64,000 bases of DNA from Asterella californica (Eukaryota; Streptophyta; Marchantiopsida; Marchantiales; Aytoniaceae). Of the stretch, positions 47,950 to 60,180 are shown one piece after another. Under the pieces are notes generated by a model. That model saw only the letters and a program-made list of their open reading frames with translations. It made no database searches and was not told the DNA's origin. The stretch is from NCBI GenBank assembly GCA_036924285.1, contig JAYKYS010000009.1, positions 22,238,001 to 22,302,000 on the forward strand, written 5' to 3'. The number at the start of each line of letters is the position of its first letter. Position 1 is the first letter of the stretch. Both the position numbers and the translations under genes were made by a program.

Positions 47950-50900
47950 GTGAATCCAGAGTGAAATTGAGAGTTGATGATTGTTTCGAGAAGCAAGAAA
48001 TTGAGAATCATGCCAGTGCTTCCCAAGCTTCTTGACTTCTCAAATCCACATCTTCTTAGAGAGCTAGAAGATTGGAAAGACTAGCAGAATGCACGAGAAA
48101 ATGTGAGGATCCGCTACGGATCTCTTATGTCTGAGCCATAGCAGCTTGTTCCTTCTTCTTTCCAACTTTAGATGAGAATTGTGAGAAGTCTTGCTGACAA
48201 AATATGGAGAGCAAATGTCAAGGGTCATGTCTTCTCATTATGCATCAAGCTTCTTCTGAGAGTGGCAAGGAAGCGTGAAGGATGTTGAGGCAACATCCTT
48301 CACGCTGTTTCTTTCTTATGTCCTGAAAACTGCACGAAGATGCCCAAAAGCATCGCGTGCTCTTGTTAATACATCTCTGCTTTTTCGCTCAGGTCAATCA
48401 ACACTTTTTTTGTGTCGGAGAAGTCTACTTGAGAGTGGACGCAAATGAAGAGTCGAAAGATAAAGTGCGAACGTTCAGTGTTTGTTGTGAGGATAGATTG
48501 CATGTAGGAAGCCGAAGACATGTGAGACAAGTGATAGGAAGCCTAGATGCGAGAAGTCTTCTGAAGACGTCAGTTAACCAGAAGCTGTCTTGGGAGTTTC
48601 CTGGAGCTCATTATCACCGCAGGAGCCCTCAATCTTCTTCTGATCGATTCATAAGACTCGCTTCTCAAGTATCTCTTCATCTTCTGTTAGGAAGTAAGAT
48701 GAATTGCAAAGTGGATTGTCTTCTTAGGAATCCATGAGATGCCTTGCTTAGTTAAGATTGCGTAGACATAGATCGGAAGAGTGATACACTTAAGAAGCAC
48801 TGTCAAAATTCTAGAAGACAAAGTAGCTATCTTCTGGAAGACCGAACTCGTCTTCTGAGAGTGGAAGCTGGACTATAACAGTCTGGTAAGGATTGAGCCT
48901 TAGGCTCACAGCAAGCATGTGTGGTATAGTGTAACAAAAGTTTCGAAGTGACGATGCATCCTCAAGATCTTATGTTATCACAAGCGGAGTTGATCGCGGC
49001 CAAATCTTTCATCAAGGAGTTGGGCCTCGACTTCTTCACGTGGGATTGGAATCTCGCCGATCATGGTCTGCTGGAAGAGGTTTGGGCAGCCCCATCTCCT
49101 CAAAACCATGTACTTATCAAGGCAGAGGTCATTAGAGGAAGATCAGCCTTGTGGACGATGGAATGGTAGCAGAGAGCTTTTCACTTATCTGAATCTGAGA
49201 ATCGCGGTTACGAGTTGGAGAAAGGGAAGAGTCCTACGATCGTTTCAGAGAAATGGTACGTATCCGGGAGTACTACCTGCCTCTTCCTGGAAGATCGACA
49301 AGGAAGGAATGGTTGGAAGGTGGAAGCCTACCGAAAGCCGAAGAAGCGTGTTTTGGAGAAGCTTTACTTTCACCTTTTCCTTAAGGGAAAAGCTCAAAAG
49401 GTATGCTACCTAGGAGATCAGGATGTGGAGTTCCTGGAGGTAGTCTCGACAAGAGAGGTCATCAATTGGGGCGCTTTCTTCCATGCTTATGTCCATGTCG
49501 AGTTAGATTATTTGGACATTCTAGCAGGAGGACATCTCACTCCTTTCTTCTGCTAAGGACCAGGTACGAACCAGAAGAAGATCATCGTTCGGATGGATGA
49601 TTCCAGCGGCACGAAAGACGCGTCGTCACCAAGGAGGATAGGACCTAAGAGCATTACTAGGAAGAGTATGTCTTACCTCACCGTCCACTCCGGATCTGAG
49701 TCAGATTCACAAGAAGAAACCTTCGGCACTAAGACCACCAGGAAGATTCCAGAAGACAAGACCTCGATCGATGTTTCGATTGCGACATGTGACTGTGCAA
49801 AGAAGAAACATGTCTCTACTGTGAGAAGAGATCTCTCACCCAAGAAGACGTTGAGAGAAGAGTCTTCCCGAGTGCAGAAAAAAAAGTCATCATGGTGGAA
49901 GAGGTCTAGGTACCTCAGGAAGACAAGGAAGTTGTCGCAGATTGTTATGTCGGCATTAACCTAACTTCTGCAAGAAGAAGACTGGAAGAGTGCAGCGCCT
50001 TCTTCAACGCCGAGATCCAACCAGCCATGGAGATGGTGGAGAAGCGGGCTAAGGCCCAGGAGAAGCCTCTTCAGTCTAGATTTGATCTTCGGACTTTGAT
50101 TCAGTAGGAGGAAGCGTAGAAGTAGATGGTGGAAGCTCTAGAAGCCAACCTCCGTCAACAAAAAAGATCACCACGAAGTACAAAATGGAAGCTTCCGCTT
50201 TTGTTAAGGAATTGATCCAACTACGGAAGAGCCACCAGGAGTTGTAGATGCGATTTCAGCAAAGGGAGCAAGAAGTCTTGCGGATCAGGGATAAACTGAT
50301 TGATCTAGTATAAGAGAAGAAGAATTAGAACGTAGAGCCAGAAGCTGCAGAAGCCAAGGATGTGCAGGAGCAGAAGCAGCGGTGGAAGCAGAAGCTCTAG
50401 GCAAGGAGATCATGACGCAGATGGAAGAAGCGCTTAGGAAGAAGTTTAACTTCACCGCAAGGAGAAAACTTCTTATCTTAGCCCGAACATGGGATGATGC
50501 CTCCAAAGAGATGTTGGTGGAATGCAAGAACAGCATGTTCCGCTACTTGGATCGGCATGTCGAGGGTCTGAAGACTCTCTACGGTCTTCCTTCGGTTTCC
50601 AATCCCATAGTCACGTCTTCATGTGCTCCAAGACCAGTCCATGTGGAAGATCTAGGTAAGGAGGAGTTTGATCTCGTTGTTCACTTGGTGGTAACATAAT
50701 TTGAAGTGGAGAAGACATGCGAGGAAGCTCTTGAAGCCAAGACGTCTTCTGGAAGACAAGAAGAGGAGATGGCTTCTCATGCGTTCAGAGTGGAGGTAAT
50801 GATTACCTTTGACCCTCAAGAGATCGCCCCAGCTCCGAGCAGCGAGTAGATCTTGCAGAAGAGCCCGGAAGCGTACGGCTTCCCAAGGACATCTTATGGT

Positions 50901-51060
50901 TTTTGAGCCAATTACAGAAGCGCACATGGCTGCCACTGAGACGGATGTCACCTCAGCCGCGTCAGAGGTACCAGCAGAGCCGCACATGGTATCAGAAGAC
51001 AAATTAGATGGTCAAGCAAGTACAGATCTCATGAATGTCACACGTGGTGTCATGAATAGA
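47950..51060 (+). pseudogene. Coiled-coil transposable-element protein, decayed plus-strand copy with leader
   Basis: Leader and gene are homologous, in inverted orientation, to about 57000-53700. The coding part starts MTMHPQDLM at 48951 and proceeds through FIKELGLDFFTWDWNLADHG, STTCLFLEDRQGRNGWKVEA, INWGAFFHAYVHVELDYLDI and the late block MLVECKNSMFRYLDRHVEGL at about 50510. Frameshifts and stops occur throughout, and the coiled-coil middle is heavily broken. It probably represents a gag-like or accessory protein of an LTR element; I cannot name the family. Confidence 0.75.
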
Positions 51061-51359
51061 TAAGAGATTTAGTTAGTTGTTTATACCTCGCTACTTTGTA
51101 AGAAATTGGAGTTAGCTATTTTAAGCTGAGCAACTCCCTTTTATAATTTTTAGGAAAACTGTCTATGTGGCAGGATTAGTTACGTTAGGAGTAGGGAATA
51201 CTTTCCAAACTGAGAGGAGAACCGAAGTCCATGAGGAAGTGACCCTCTGACAGTTCCCCATTTTATCCTATGGGCTGTGGTTGTGATTCAAAGGGATCCC
51301 GTCTTACGATTCAAGATGATTGTATAAGATTGAGGTCGATGTAGAAATTTACACGCATG

Positions 51360-52144
51360 TTACACATAAAGCTGCACACAGAGTATTGGTCCGCATAGAG
51401 TAGGTCTGCACCTCCGCACCCAAGAGGAGATCGTGGGAGTGTAGACAGGAGTAGACAACATCTTACGACTATTCTCTATTTCTTCCTCAAACTCTAGCCA
51501 AAATTCTCCTTTTGTCAGATCAGCGGTGCCTATCACCGAATAGCCTTGAAGAATCTTGGTCAACCTCAATTTCCACTCTTGCTGATCTTCCATGGCGATT
51601 ATTCGTCATACATCTCTCTCACTATATAACTTGTTGACACATTTGATCACTCGACCATCCTCTCGCTTAGCAATCTCTCACATTACTAAGTAGAAGCTTA
51701 ACTTGTCAACTCTGAGCCTCATATATCGAACAGAAATCCTCTCCAAGAATTTTGAAGTTCCTTCACTCTTTCACTTCAGTATGCGATATAACAGATTTGA
51801 CCCCCCTTCGCTTCAAATCCAATAACTCAAGTTCTACTCGATCAATTTATGCATGATTTGGAGGCCTAGATAGCTTATCTTGCAAGCTATAAGCATGAAA
51901 ATTTTCAAGTTCTAACTCTGAAAACTGAAAATATGAAAATGACTGTAAATTCTTTCTCGAGAGCGCACTATTTGATATCGAAAAACCCTCTTAACTTCCG
52001 AAAGACATAACTCTCTCTTTACAATTGATCTCTCGGAGAAAGTGAGGCTAACCGAAGAACTCATTCTAACAACACTTCACGACCTACCGAGACTAGTCAC
52101 TATGCACTCGATCAACCTAGTCAAGGTGCTAAACTGACGTGACA
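51360..52144 (-). mobile_element. LTR end, leader and gag start of another retroelement (fragment)
   Basis: In minus sense it begins TGTCACGTCAG (52144), the same terminus as repeats A1/A2. A related but much diverged sequence follows, then a leader and an open frame (51593-51360) starting MEDQQEWKLRLTKILQGYSV with acidic gag-like continuation. Truncated. Confidence 0.55.
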
Positions 52145-53743
52145 CATTTAATTGCTCTAGTTTTATTTATAAGATATGTGTAGTGTCGCAGGATTACCTC
52201 TTTTGCCCATTTAGTATACAAGATATCGTTCCCACAGAGGATTTGCACAAGTAACGCTGCTCTAAGTTCTAAGATCTGTTCAAACACACAAACACACGGG
52301 TTTTGCCTAAAAATCCCGTCTTCTCACAAAACCACGCGTCTTCCAGCCACTCCAAAAGGTGCTCTAGAACGAAACAAACAACTACTAACTAAAATATCAC
52401 ACAATTATTCACAGAGAAGCTCGGGAAGACGCTCTTCCTGCTTCCAGGTCACTTCTTCCGGTCTTCTCAGTACCGTCTTTCCGAAGCAATTATCGGCTTC
52501 TGGAGGTTCAACTCGGCTTCTCACACCTCCAGAAGACTGTCCTGCTTCGTAGAAGTCAATTAGTAACGACTGTTACACCTTATTCCCGCACTCAAATTCC
52601 AACGGATTAGATTAATCACAGGGTGTATACCCCCTGTAGCCTTCTCAGGCTTTTGCCTATGGAAATGATCTTCCTGCAGCACTACAACGACATTCACCTT
52701 CACGGAAGCTCAATAGAAATCTCGGAAGCTCACTAGAAGAAGGTAAGAAGATGAGGAAGATGGAAGAAGATGGAGAAGAAGGGAAAATCCAAACAAGAGA
52801 AAACAAGATGAAAAAGAGAAATTAAGATTCCGACAGGCTTCTAGTCCGGATCATGACTAACAAGCCATCCCTGCTTGTAATAGTTTGAGGAGGAAGACAA
52901 GAAACGTGCGTACAGTTGCACCGTCTTCTACTTGAGGATGTCGTCTTCTGTGGTGGGAAGAAGGCTTCTTTCTTCTTCTCTTTGCTGCTCTGACTACTCT
53001 GTCATTTGGGATCCCTTACCCATAAGACCATCCGTACGCGGATCCTAAGTGCTCCACTAGACGAGCCAAGCTACACTTCCACCACTGCTGACAGTCATCG
53101 CCACTCAAGAAGAACACTTCTCATGCACAATTGGGAGTAGATTCAATGAACCCACCACCCAGTAGCCACGAGCAAAGCTTCTGCACTCAAATCAACAATC
53201 CATTCTCCGAGAAGAAGGTACATAGGTGTTGGGAAGCTCGCTCCCTCTACTTCTTGCGCCTACTCCTGGACACATCAGTCTAATCAGCAGGACTGCACGA
53301 GGATGCCGTTCCTTGCTCCTAGACTGCCCACTACCTCTATCTACATCTTCGACCCACTGCTGGAAGCGGACATGCAGACCCTTCCGGTATAATCCCAGTC
53401 TATTCGTATGTCTCAAACATTCGGGTGTAGTGTGTGAAGAACTGTATATCATGTGTCTTGTCTCTAATGTGTCTCTAAGTTCTACTCTTCGATCCTACTT
53501 ATGCTGTCTACCCCGAGAAAACAAAGGAGACGACCACCAAGGAGAGATGGACGCTGTCAGAAGGCTGCCAACCCACATGCAAGCCAGTTCTCCTTCCCGG
53601 TTTAGCCATCCACTTTGCTGTTCCTACGCTACCTATGCTGCCACATGGTTCTCTAACTAATTTTACACTGAAAAACTACCACCCCAAAGATAGCATGTTG
53701 GGTCCTACTAAATTGGGATGTCAACGTCGGTTACTATCTACTC
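52145..53743. other. Interior of the retroelement patchwork; no domain recognised
   Basis: Dense in GAAGA/TCTTC words. Overlapping short frames at 53192-53660 occur on both strands without motifs. It lies downstream of the minus-strand coiled-coil gene. Confidence 0.4.
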
Positions 53744-56134
53744 TTATTGCTTGGTGGCAATCTCTATCCAATCTGCTCCTAACAGAGCTCCTAATGGAGC
53801 TCCTAATGCGGCTTCTGATAAGTTAACAAGTCCTACGAACACCTCGGGTAACACTGAGGTGGCTTCTTCATCCTCGTTCTTCACTGACCCTGCTGTCGCT
53901 GATGCTGCTTCTTCCTCGGCTTCTGCACGTGCTTCGGAAGACGGAAGCGTCTTCTGGGAAGCGGAGTCGAGTGGTGCTTCCTCGCTCTTCTGAGGCATTG
54001 GTGCAGCATTATGGACTATGACGACCTCACAGAGGTCCGGGGAAGTCGCTTCTTCCACACGGAAGACCGGAGAAGACGACTCGTCTTCCTGTCTTCCAGA
54101 AGACATCTTGTCTTCCGGGGCTTCTTCCGAGGTCTTCTCGACTTCCAACGCGGTCATTACCAAGTGCACCGCGAGGTCGAACTCCTCCTTCTCCAATTCG
54201 GATCCAGTCGATGGTGCTGGGGCTTGAGAAGATGCGGTTGCAGGTGTCGGAAGCGAGGGAAGACCATAGAGTGTATTCACTCTCTCTATCTGCCGATCCA
54301 AATACCTGAACATGCTTTCCCTGCATTCCACCAACATTGTCTTGGACTCGTTGTCTCATCCTCTAGCCAGGGTAAGCAACTTCTTACCCGCGGTGAAGTT
54401 GAACTTCTTCCGAAGCGCTTCCACCGACTGGGCTAGCATCTCCTGCGCACGAGCTTCTGCTGCTTCCCGCTGCGTCTTCTCGGCTGCAACTCGCGCTTCT
54501 GCGACTTCCTGCTGCGTCTTCCATGTCATCTTCTCCTCTGCGAGGACGGTGATCTTCTCCCGCACTCGGAGAACCTCCTGATCGCGCTGCTGCAAGTGTG
54601 CTTGTAACTCCTGGTGGTTCTTCCGAAGCTGCACCAACTCCTTGATAGAAGCGGCTGCTTCTTCCTTGAACTTTGCTGCGAGCTTCTCCGTGATGTGAAG
54701 GTCAGCTTCCAGTGCCTCTGCCTTCTTCTGGTCCTCTTCCTGCTGCATCAGGAAGCGCAGGCCGAATCCAGGTTGCAAAGGCTTCTCTTGAGCCTTCGCT
54801 CTCTTCTCCAGCAACTCCATAGCTGGCTGGATCTCTGAGTGGAAGAAGGCACTGAACTCTTCCAGTCTTTTTCTTGCGGAAGACAAGTTCATCTCCACAA
54901 TCCGATAGGAGGTGCCTTCCTTCTTCCCTAGAGGCAAGGACGCCTCGTCTGCTGTTGCCATCTTCTGCTTCTGCACAGGGAGAGAAGACACTCTTCTCGT
55001 CTTCCGAGGTGGAAGATCCCTCCCTATGGTAGAAGCGGTCCTCTTTACTGCGCTTCCTCGCTTCGCAGTAGAGGTACCCATCCATCCTTCATATTCTGGA
55101 GTCTTCGGAAGGCTCCCTGGTGTGGCAGAAGCGGTCTTCTGATCCAATAGGGTACTCAAGAACTCCTCCGGTGAGTCGGACTCCGATTTCGAATGAATGA
55201 GGGAGGTGGGCTTCCTAGGTACACTTCTAGGACCCATCTTCCTCGGAGGCATGACGTCTTCCGACCCACTAGAGTCGTCTTCCCTCACCAGAAGCGTCTT
55301 CTGATGAGTACCGGACCTTGTCTGCGGCATCAAGGTGGGCGGAGGAGTCATTGCTGCTGCTCGGTCGTCTTCTCCCGAGCTCTCCTCGTTCTCCTCGCGC
55401 TTTTCTGTTGGTCTGTACCTTGCCAGCTGATCTTCTGTGAGATCCCCCTTGGCTACGTACAGGTAACAGAAGAACGGAGTGAGGTGTCCTCCTGCCGGAG
55501 TACCTAAGTATGCCAGCTCTGTCTGCATGTAGGCGTGAATGTACGCCCCTCAGTTGACACTCTCTCCAACACACACTGCTTCCAAGAATACTACGTCCTG
55601 ATCTCTGAGATACCTTGTCTTCTGCACTTTCCCCTTGGGAAAGAGATGCAGAAACAGCTTCGCCAGGAGTCGCTTCTTCGGCTCCAGGTAAGATTCGATC
55701 TTCCATCCGTTTCTCCCATGCCTTTCTTCCAAGAAGAGACAAGTGGTGCTCCCAGGCAAGTGCTACTGTCCTGAGATTATGAGTGAGATCTTCTTCTCGT
55801 ACCAATAATCTTGGTGCTCCTCTTCTGATCTGTGAAAGGCCATGCGCCACCATTCCTCGGTCCAGGAAGATGGTATTCCACGAGCTACTCCTGCCTTCGC
55901 AGGTACACGGTTGCGTGACGGTAACGCTCCCCAAACCTCCTTCAGAAGACCCTGGTCGGTAAGGTTCCAGTTCCATAGAAAGAAGTCGAGACCCAACTCC
56001 TCGATGAAGGGTGAGGCCTCGGCCAATTCTGCCGCTGGTAACATCAATCCTCGCGGATGCATCGACATACTGGGAAACTCTGTTGCACTAAGCCACATGT
56101 GTTTACTGTGAGCTGAAGGCTCAGTCCTTCCCAA
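53744..56134 (-). pseudogene. Coiled-coil transposable-element protein, better-preserved minus-strand copy
   Basis: A single frame of about 797 codons interrupted only by three stops, near 55761, 55551 and 54357. An N-terminal globular region (LGLDFFLWNWNLTDQGLLKE, STTCLFLEERHGRNGWKIES, GAYIHAYMQTELAYL) is followed by a Ser/Pro/charged linker. A long coiled coil rich in Ala/Glu/Gln/Lys comes next (KEEAAASIKELVQLRKNHQE; VREKITVLAEEKMTWKTQQE), then an acidic C-terminus. The N-terminal half resembles proteins encoded by plant LTR elements, with an arrangement like putative plant transposon protein domains (tentative). All three stops fall where the other copy, or the pattern, has Trp (TGG). Likely gag-like or accessory. 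Confidence 0.7.
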
Positions 56135-56940
56135 GTGCCCACATTCTAGCTTCTACTTCTCAGAAGACGAAACTAGTCTTCCAGAAGACAGCTACTCCGT
56201 CTTCCAAGATTCCAACAGTACTTCCTAGATAGCTCTCGTCTTCCGAGCTATATCTAAATAATCCTAACTAAGCAAGGCCTCGCATGGATTCCTAAGAAGA
56301 CAACCCACCTTGCATTACATCATACTTCCTATCAGAAGATACAAGATTTGTGAAACGTAGAGTGCATAACAGGTTCAGAAGATGCTTGCGGGCTGCTGCG
56401 GTGACAGTGGCCTCTGGGAAGACTCCCGGGACAGCTTCCGATTCAATGTCTTCTTCGGAAGACCTCCCGAAGTCAAGCTTCCCTTCACTGATCTCACCTG
56501 TCTTCTTCTTCCTACACGCAATCTATCCTCACAACAGACTCAAGACATTTGCACTCTGTTCTTCTGACTTCTCACCTCTCATACGCACTCAGAAGAAGCT
56601 TGCTACTCGGTAGGGAGACATGACCCTCGACCATTCTCTCCAGAATCTGCCAGCAAAACTTCTCACGACTCTCTCCTAAGTTCGGGAAGAAGAAGGAGTG
56701 GGCTGCTATGGGTCGGACAGAAGAGATCCGAAATGGACCTTCACGTCTTCTCGCGCATTTTGCCAGCCCTTCCAGTCTTCTAGTCTCTCTAGGAAGATGT
56801 GGATTTGAGAAGTTCGGAAGGTCGAGAGGCACAAGCCTAGTTCCCGTCTTCCAACCTCCCGAAATAACAAAACAACTCACCACGCCACTCAAGATTCGTA
56901 CCAAACCTCTCTTAATACCAAAGCAAAGCAAATCCACTCT
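56135..56940 (-). other. Leader upstream of the coiled-coil gene, with possible primer-binding site
   Basis: Homologous to 48000-48947 in inverted orientation. In minus sense TTTGGTATTAAGAGAGGTTT at about 56920 resembles the initiator-Met primer-binding site TGGTATCAGAGC with a few mismatches, suggesting that block P2 is a 5' LTR in minus orientation. Confidence 0.45.
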
Positions 56941-58116
56941 TGATACGAATGGTATACAGTCGGTCTTCCGAAGATGTCAAGCTTCCGAAGATGTTCCAAT
57001 CTCAGAAGCGTCTTCCGAAGATGTTTAGATCTTCCGAAGCGTCTTCTGTTCAAGGTTTCGGGAGTAGAGGGATGGTTGGGTAGGGAAATTGATAGCTATG
57101 ATCTCCAATTTGAGGACAATGGGTAGGGAAGCTCGAATTGAACTCGGGAAGAAGGAAGAAGATGTATGACGGAAATTGGGCAGCGCTTCCGCGCCCAATG
57201 TCACAATAGGAAAGTAAGGATGGGGGTTCGATCGACCAGGCTGCCTGCAAACAACCGGGGAAGCGCGGAGGATACCAACCAAACGACGAGAAGCAGTGGG
57301 AGGAAAGAGAATCACGGGAAGAACCTCTACAGTCTTCTGTCTTCTTCTCGGTCTTATTTCAATCTTCTGCGCACTTACGACCCCGACTCCAGCTCCAAGG
57401 TGACCCCTACTAAGCAGTTGCTGCTGCCAATGTCTCGCCACTCTTTAATCGAACAAGCCTTCACCCTCGATTTCTCTCAGCTGCCGTTCGCTGTCTGCTT
57501 CTGGGTGCTTTCCGGAAACTCCTCCAGCTCAATGTATTTTCTACCCTCAGCGACTCGCCCTCGGCTTCACTCTAGCTATGAATTGATCCGGGCCTTGCTC
57601 AATTTCACCTTGCTGCCTTCACTCCACTCAATCCCTTTCAGTTCGAACTTCCAGGTCAAAAATCGCTCGATGCGAGAAGTAGGTAAGTGTCTTGTGTTAA
57701 TGCGCTTCCTGCTCATCTTCCCACTCGGTTTAGGGGTTCTCAACCAGATGTCCTACCTGACATACCCACCACCGCGGGGCTACCCAAGTAGGTACACCCA
57801 CTTCTTTACTTGGAAATCCCGTGGTTAGACTTCCACGATCACAGTCGTTGGGAATACGCGTGTCTTCCATCTTCCGTTGTCCGCCGCTCTCTTCCGTCGT
57901 CTGCTGTCTTCGGCGGTCTTCCGTCGTCCGAAGACACCACCGAGAAGACGGTCGTCTTCCGAAGAAGTCAACTTATTATTACAAACAGCCCTTAAGATCA
58001 TCTTCCTCCTAAGGAAGCCGTAATCTTAAGTAACAACGCTTCTTCAGTTATACAAACAAGTTGTTAATCTTAAAAATTTCAAAAATTCATGAATCCTGTA
58101 ATTTGTGGACACCACA
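56941..58116 (-). repeat. LTR-like block P2
   Basis: In minus sense TGTGGTGTCCAC...CGTATCA (TG...CA), related to P1 at 43480-44411. The 220-codon frame on the plus strand (57166-57828) and the 138-codon frame on the minus strand overlap and have no domains. The block is studded with CTTCCGAAG-type words. Confidence 0.5.
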
Positions 58117-59253
58117 ATATGTGTAATGAAAACATCTAGTTTGGATATACTTTTCTCATATGGTTTACTCATCACTCTTTTATCTCATCTTTAAGCTCTA
58201 CGACTAGTCTTATAGTCCATGTTGTGGATGGGTTGACTTGTTTCAAAATACGTAAGACACATCTTTATGAGTGAAGCTGGTGCATAATCTATTTTTCTCC
58301 TAAATGAGAATGCCTCCCATATAGAACGGAGATACCAGTAGGACTTTATGTTCACTATGTTCTCCCAACTTGTATTGTATCCTCGTCACGACCGCCTAGT
58401 TGTTCTAAAATAAAAACCAGCGTGATAGTTAGATCTATGTTGTTTCTTCTTCCAAAATAGTCTCTCGATGCGATGATATCCATGTTTGCTAGATACTCTC
58501 GAATCTCATATCGATCGGTATGCTATTTAAAAAATCTCCCTCATCGTCATTGTTGTAATTTTTTAAGAAGTTCACAACGGCTGTTCTATTCACAACACTC
58601 TAGTCAGTACGTGAGAAGAAGTTTGTCAAGTGATCTTATTCCTTCATGTGATTCATCCTATTCAAGTGAGCTTGGAATATAACACCCCTATATTCCTAAA
58701 ACTAGAAGGTCACTTCATTTTTGTGTGAGCAATCTGTTGTTCAAACACATTGTTGTTCAAGGTCCCGGAATGTGACATCCAGCGTGAGCAATCTAGGTCG
58801 TTGACGTGCTCGTTGAATCCTTTCATCGAACTCAGATTTGTCTGCAAGATGAGGAAACTCAAGAGGCAATGGATCTGACGGAGGAGGATAATGAGGAGGA
58901 GAGGGAGGAGGAGAATGTACCTCCACTATGAGATTTATATGGTTTTTAGGAGCGTGATCCATGATATTTATTAGGTTGTACAATTCTAAAATGAGATGTG
59001 ATCTCTCATTTCAGAGTTCTTGGATTGCTTCTTGCACAAGTGCTCGAATGCTTTCTATGGTTCTTGTAGTGTCTCAGGATTTCTCCTAATCATAAAAGAC
59101 ATAGGTAAGGTCAACCAGTGGGAATGCACATAGTGTAGATAATAAACTTTCATATCTTGCGTGGTTGAGCAAGTGCATACAATGGAGAGAACAGTCAATG
59201 TGTGATAATATCTAAGAATCCTTTAGCCCATTGTAGCATAAAAGATTTCGTTC
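58117..59253. other. Spacer with a short Pro-rich minus-strand frame
   Basis: Only an 80-codon frame (58741-58983, minus) with a PPPSPPHYPPPSDPLP tract stands out. It might be the start of a retroelement gag but has no other support. Confidence 0.3.
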
Positions 59254-60038
59254 TGTCACATCACAAGTACCCCATTATTTGTGTGTGTGCTTATATAAAT
59301 TTCATTAGGTATGACTATCTTATAGGTTACTCTAGTTCGACGATCCAAATCTAGAGTGATCAAAACTAGTCATAACTAGTTGAGATAATTATAACTAATT
59401 TCAGGAAACTATTAGAGGTTTCACTATAGCACTATGTGACAAGTGTGGAGCTCTAAATATGCTTCTCAAAAGTATATAACTTTGTTGACCATCGTTGATT
59501 GGATGCATGATGAAAAGTCATGCACAAATATCTAAAGTTGCTCCTCAAAAGACGTATTAGTTTGTTGTCGTCTTTCTATTAGATAGTATGAAAAGTTAAC
59601 ACTTTAGAAAAGCTAAAGTAGGAGAATCTCTTACTTTAGTAAAGTAGAACAAGTAATGTGTGTGCTATTCTTAATTCTTAGTAGTCTTTAGAAGTTTTAC
59701 TATTTTGGATTGCGTACTTACCATGAGATAATGTAACTTAGTGAAAGTTATCACGGTAAGAAGTTGTAGAGTATATAAGGAGGAGTTGAGAGGATGGAAG
59801 ACACTATCATTTTCCTATCTATAAGTAAAGTGAGCATTGGAGACCTTGAGAGTCCTTGAGTATTATGCGATGCAATGTTGAGAGCGAGATTAAAACTTGG
59901 TTGCAAGAACGCTATTAGAGAGACCGATGTGATCGGGTCAGAGAGTTGAGTGAAGTGAGCATGGATATAACTGGATCTTTGTAATTATGGTGCACTAGTC
60001 ATCCTAGTCATCCTGGGTGAGAGACATGACGACTTACA
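59254..60038 (+). mobile_element. 5' LTR of a gypsy-type element, with primer-binding region
   Basis: TGTCACATCACAAGTA...GACTTACA, homologous to the solo LTR at 46468. Immediately after it comes TTTTGGTTCCGTTGTCGGGA, a degenerate form of the TGGCGCCGTTGCCGGGGA primer site used by Athila-type plant elements. The internal part is cut after about 140 bp at 60180. Confidence 0.8.
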
Positions 60039-60180
60039 TTTTGGTTCCGTTGTCGGGACCTCGATACAAAGATTCGTATTTAGGCTTTAGTACAATTCAT
60101 GTCTATTTTTGAACATGATCTCACAACCTTTGTACATACACTATGTTATAGAGGGCAAGATAAGCTTTCCAACAAGCTTT

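Noticed and set aside
57166..57828. 220-codon plus-strand frame in block P2
   Set aside because: Opposed by a long frame on the other strand, no domain, and the block behaves as an LTR-like repeat.
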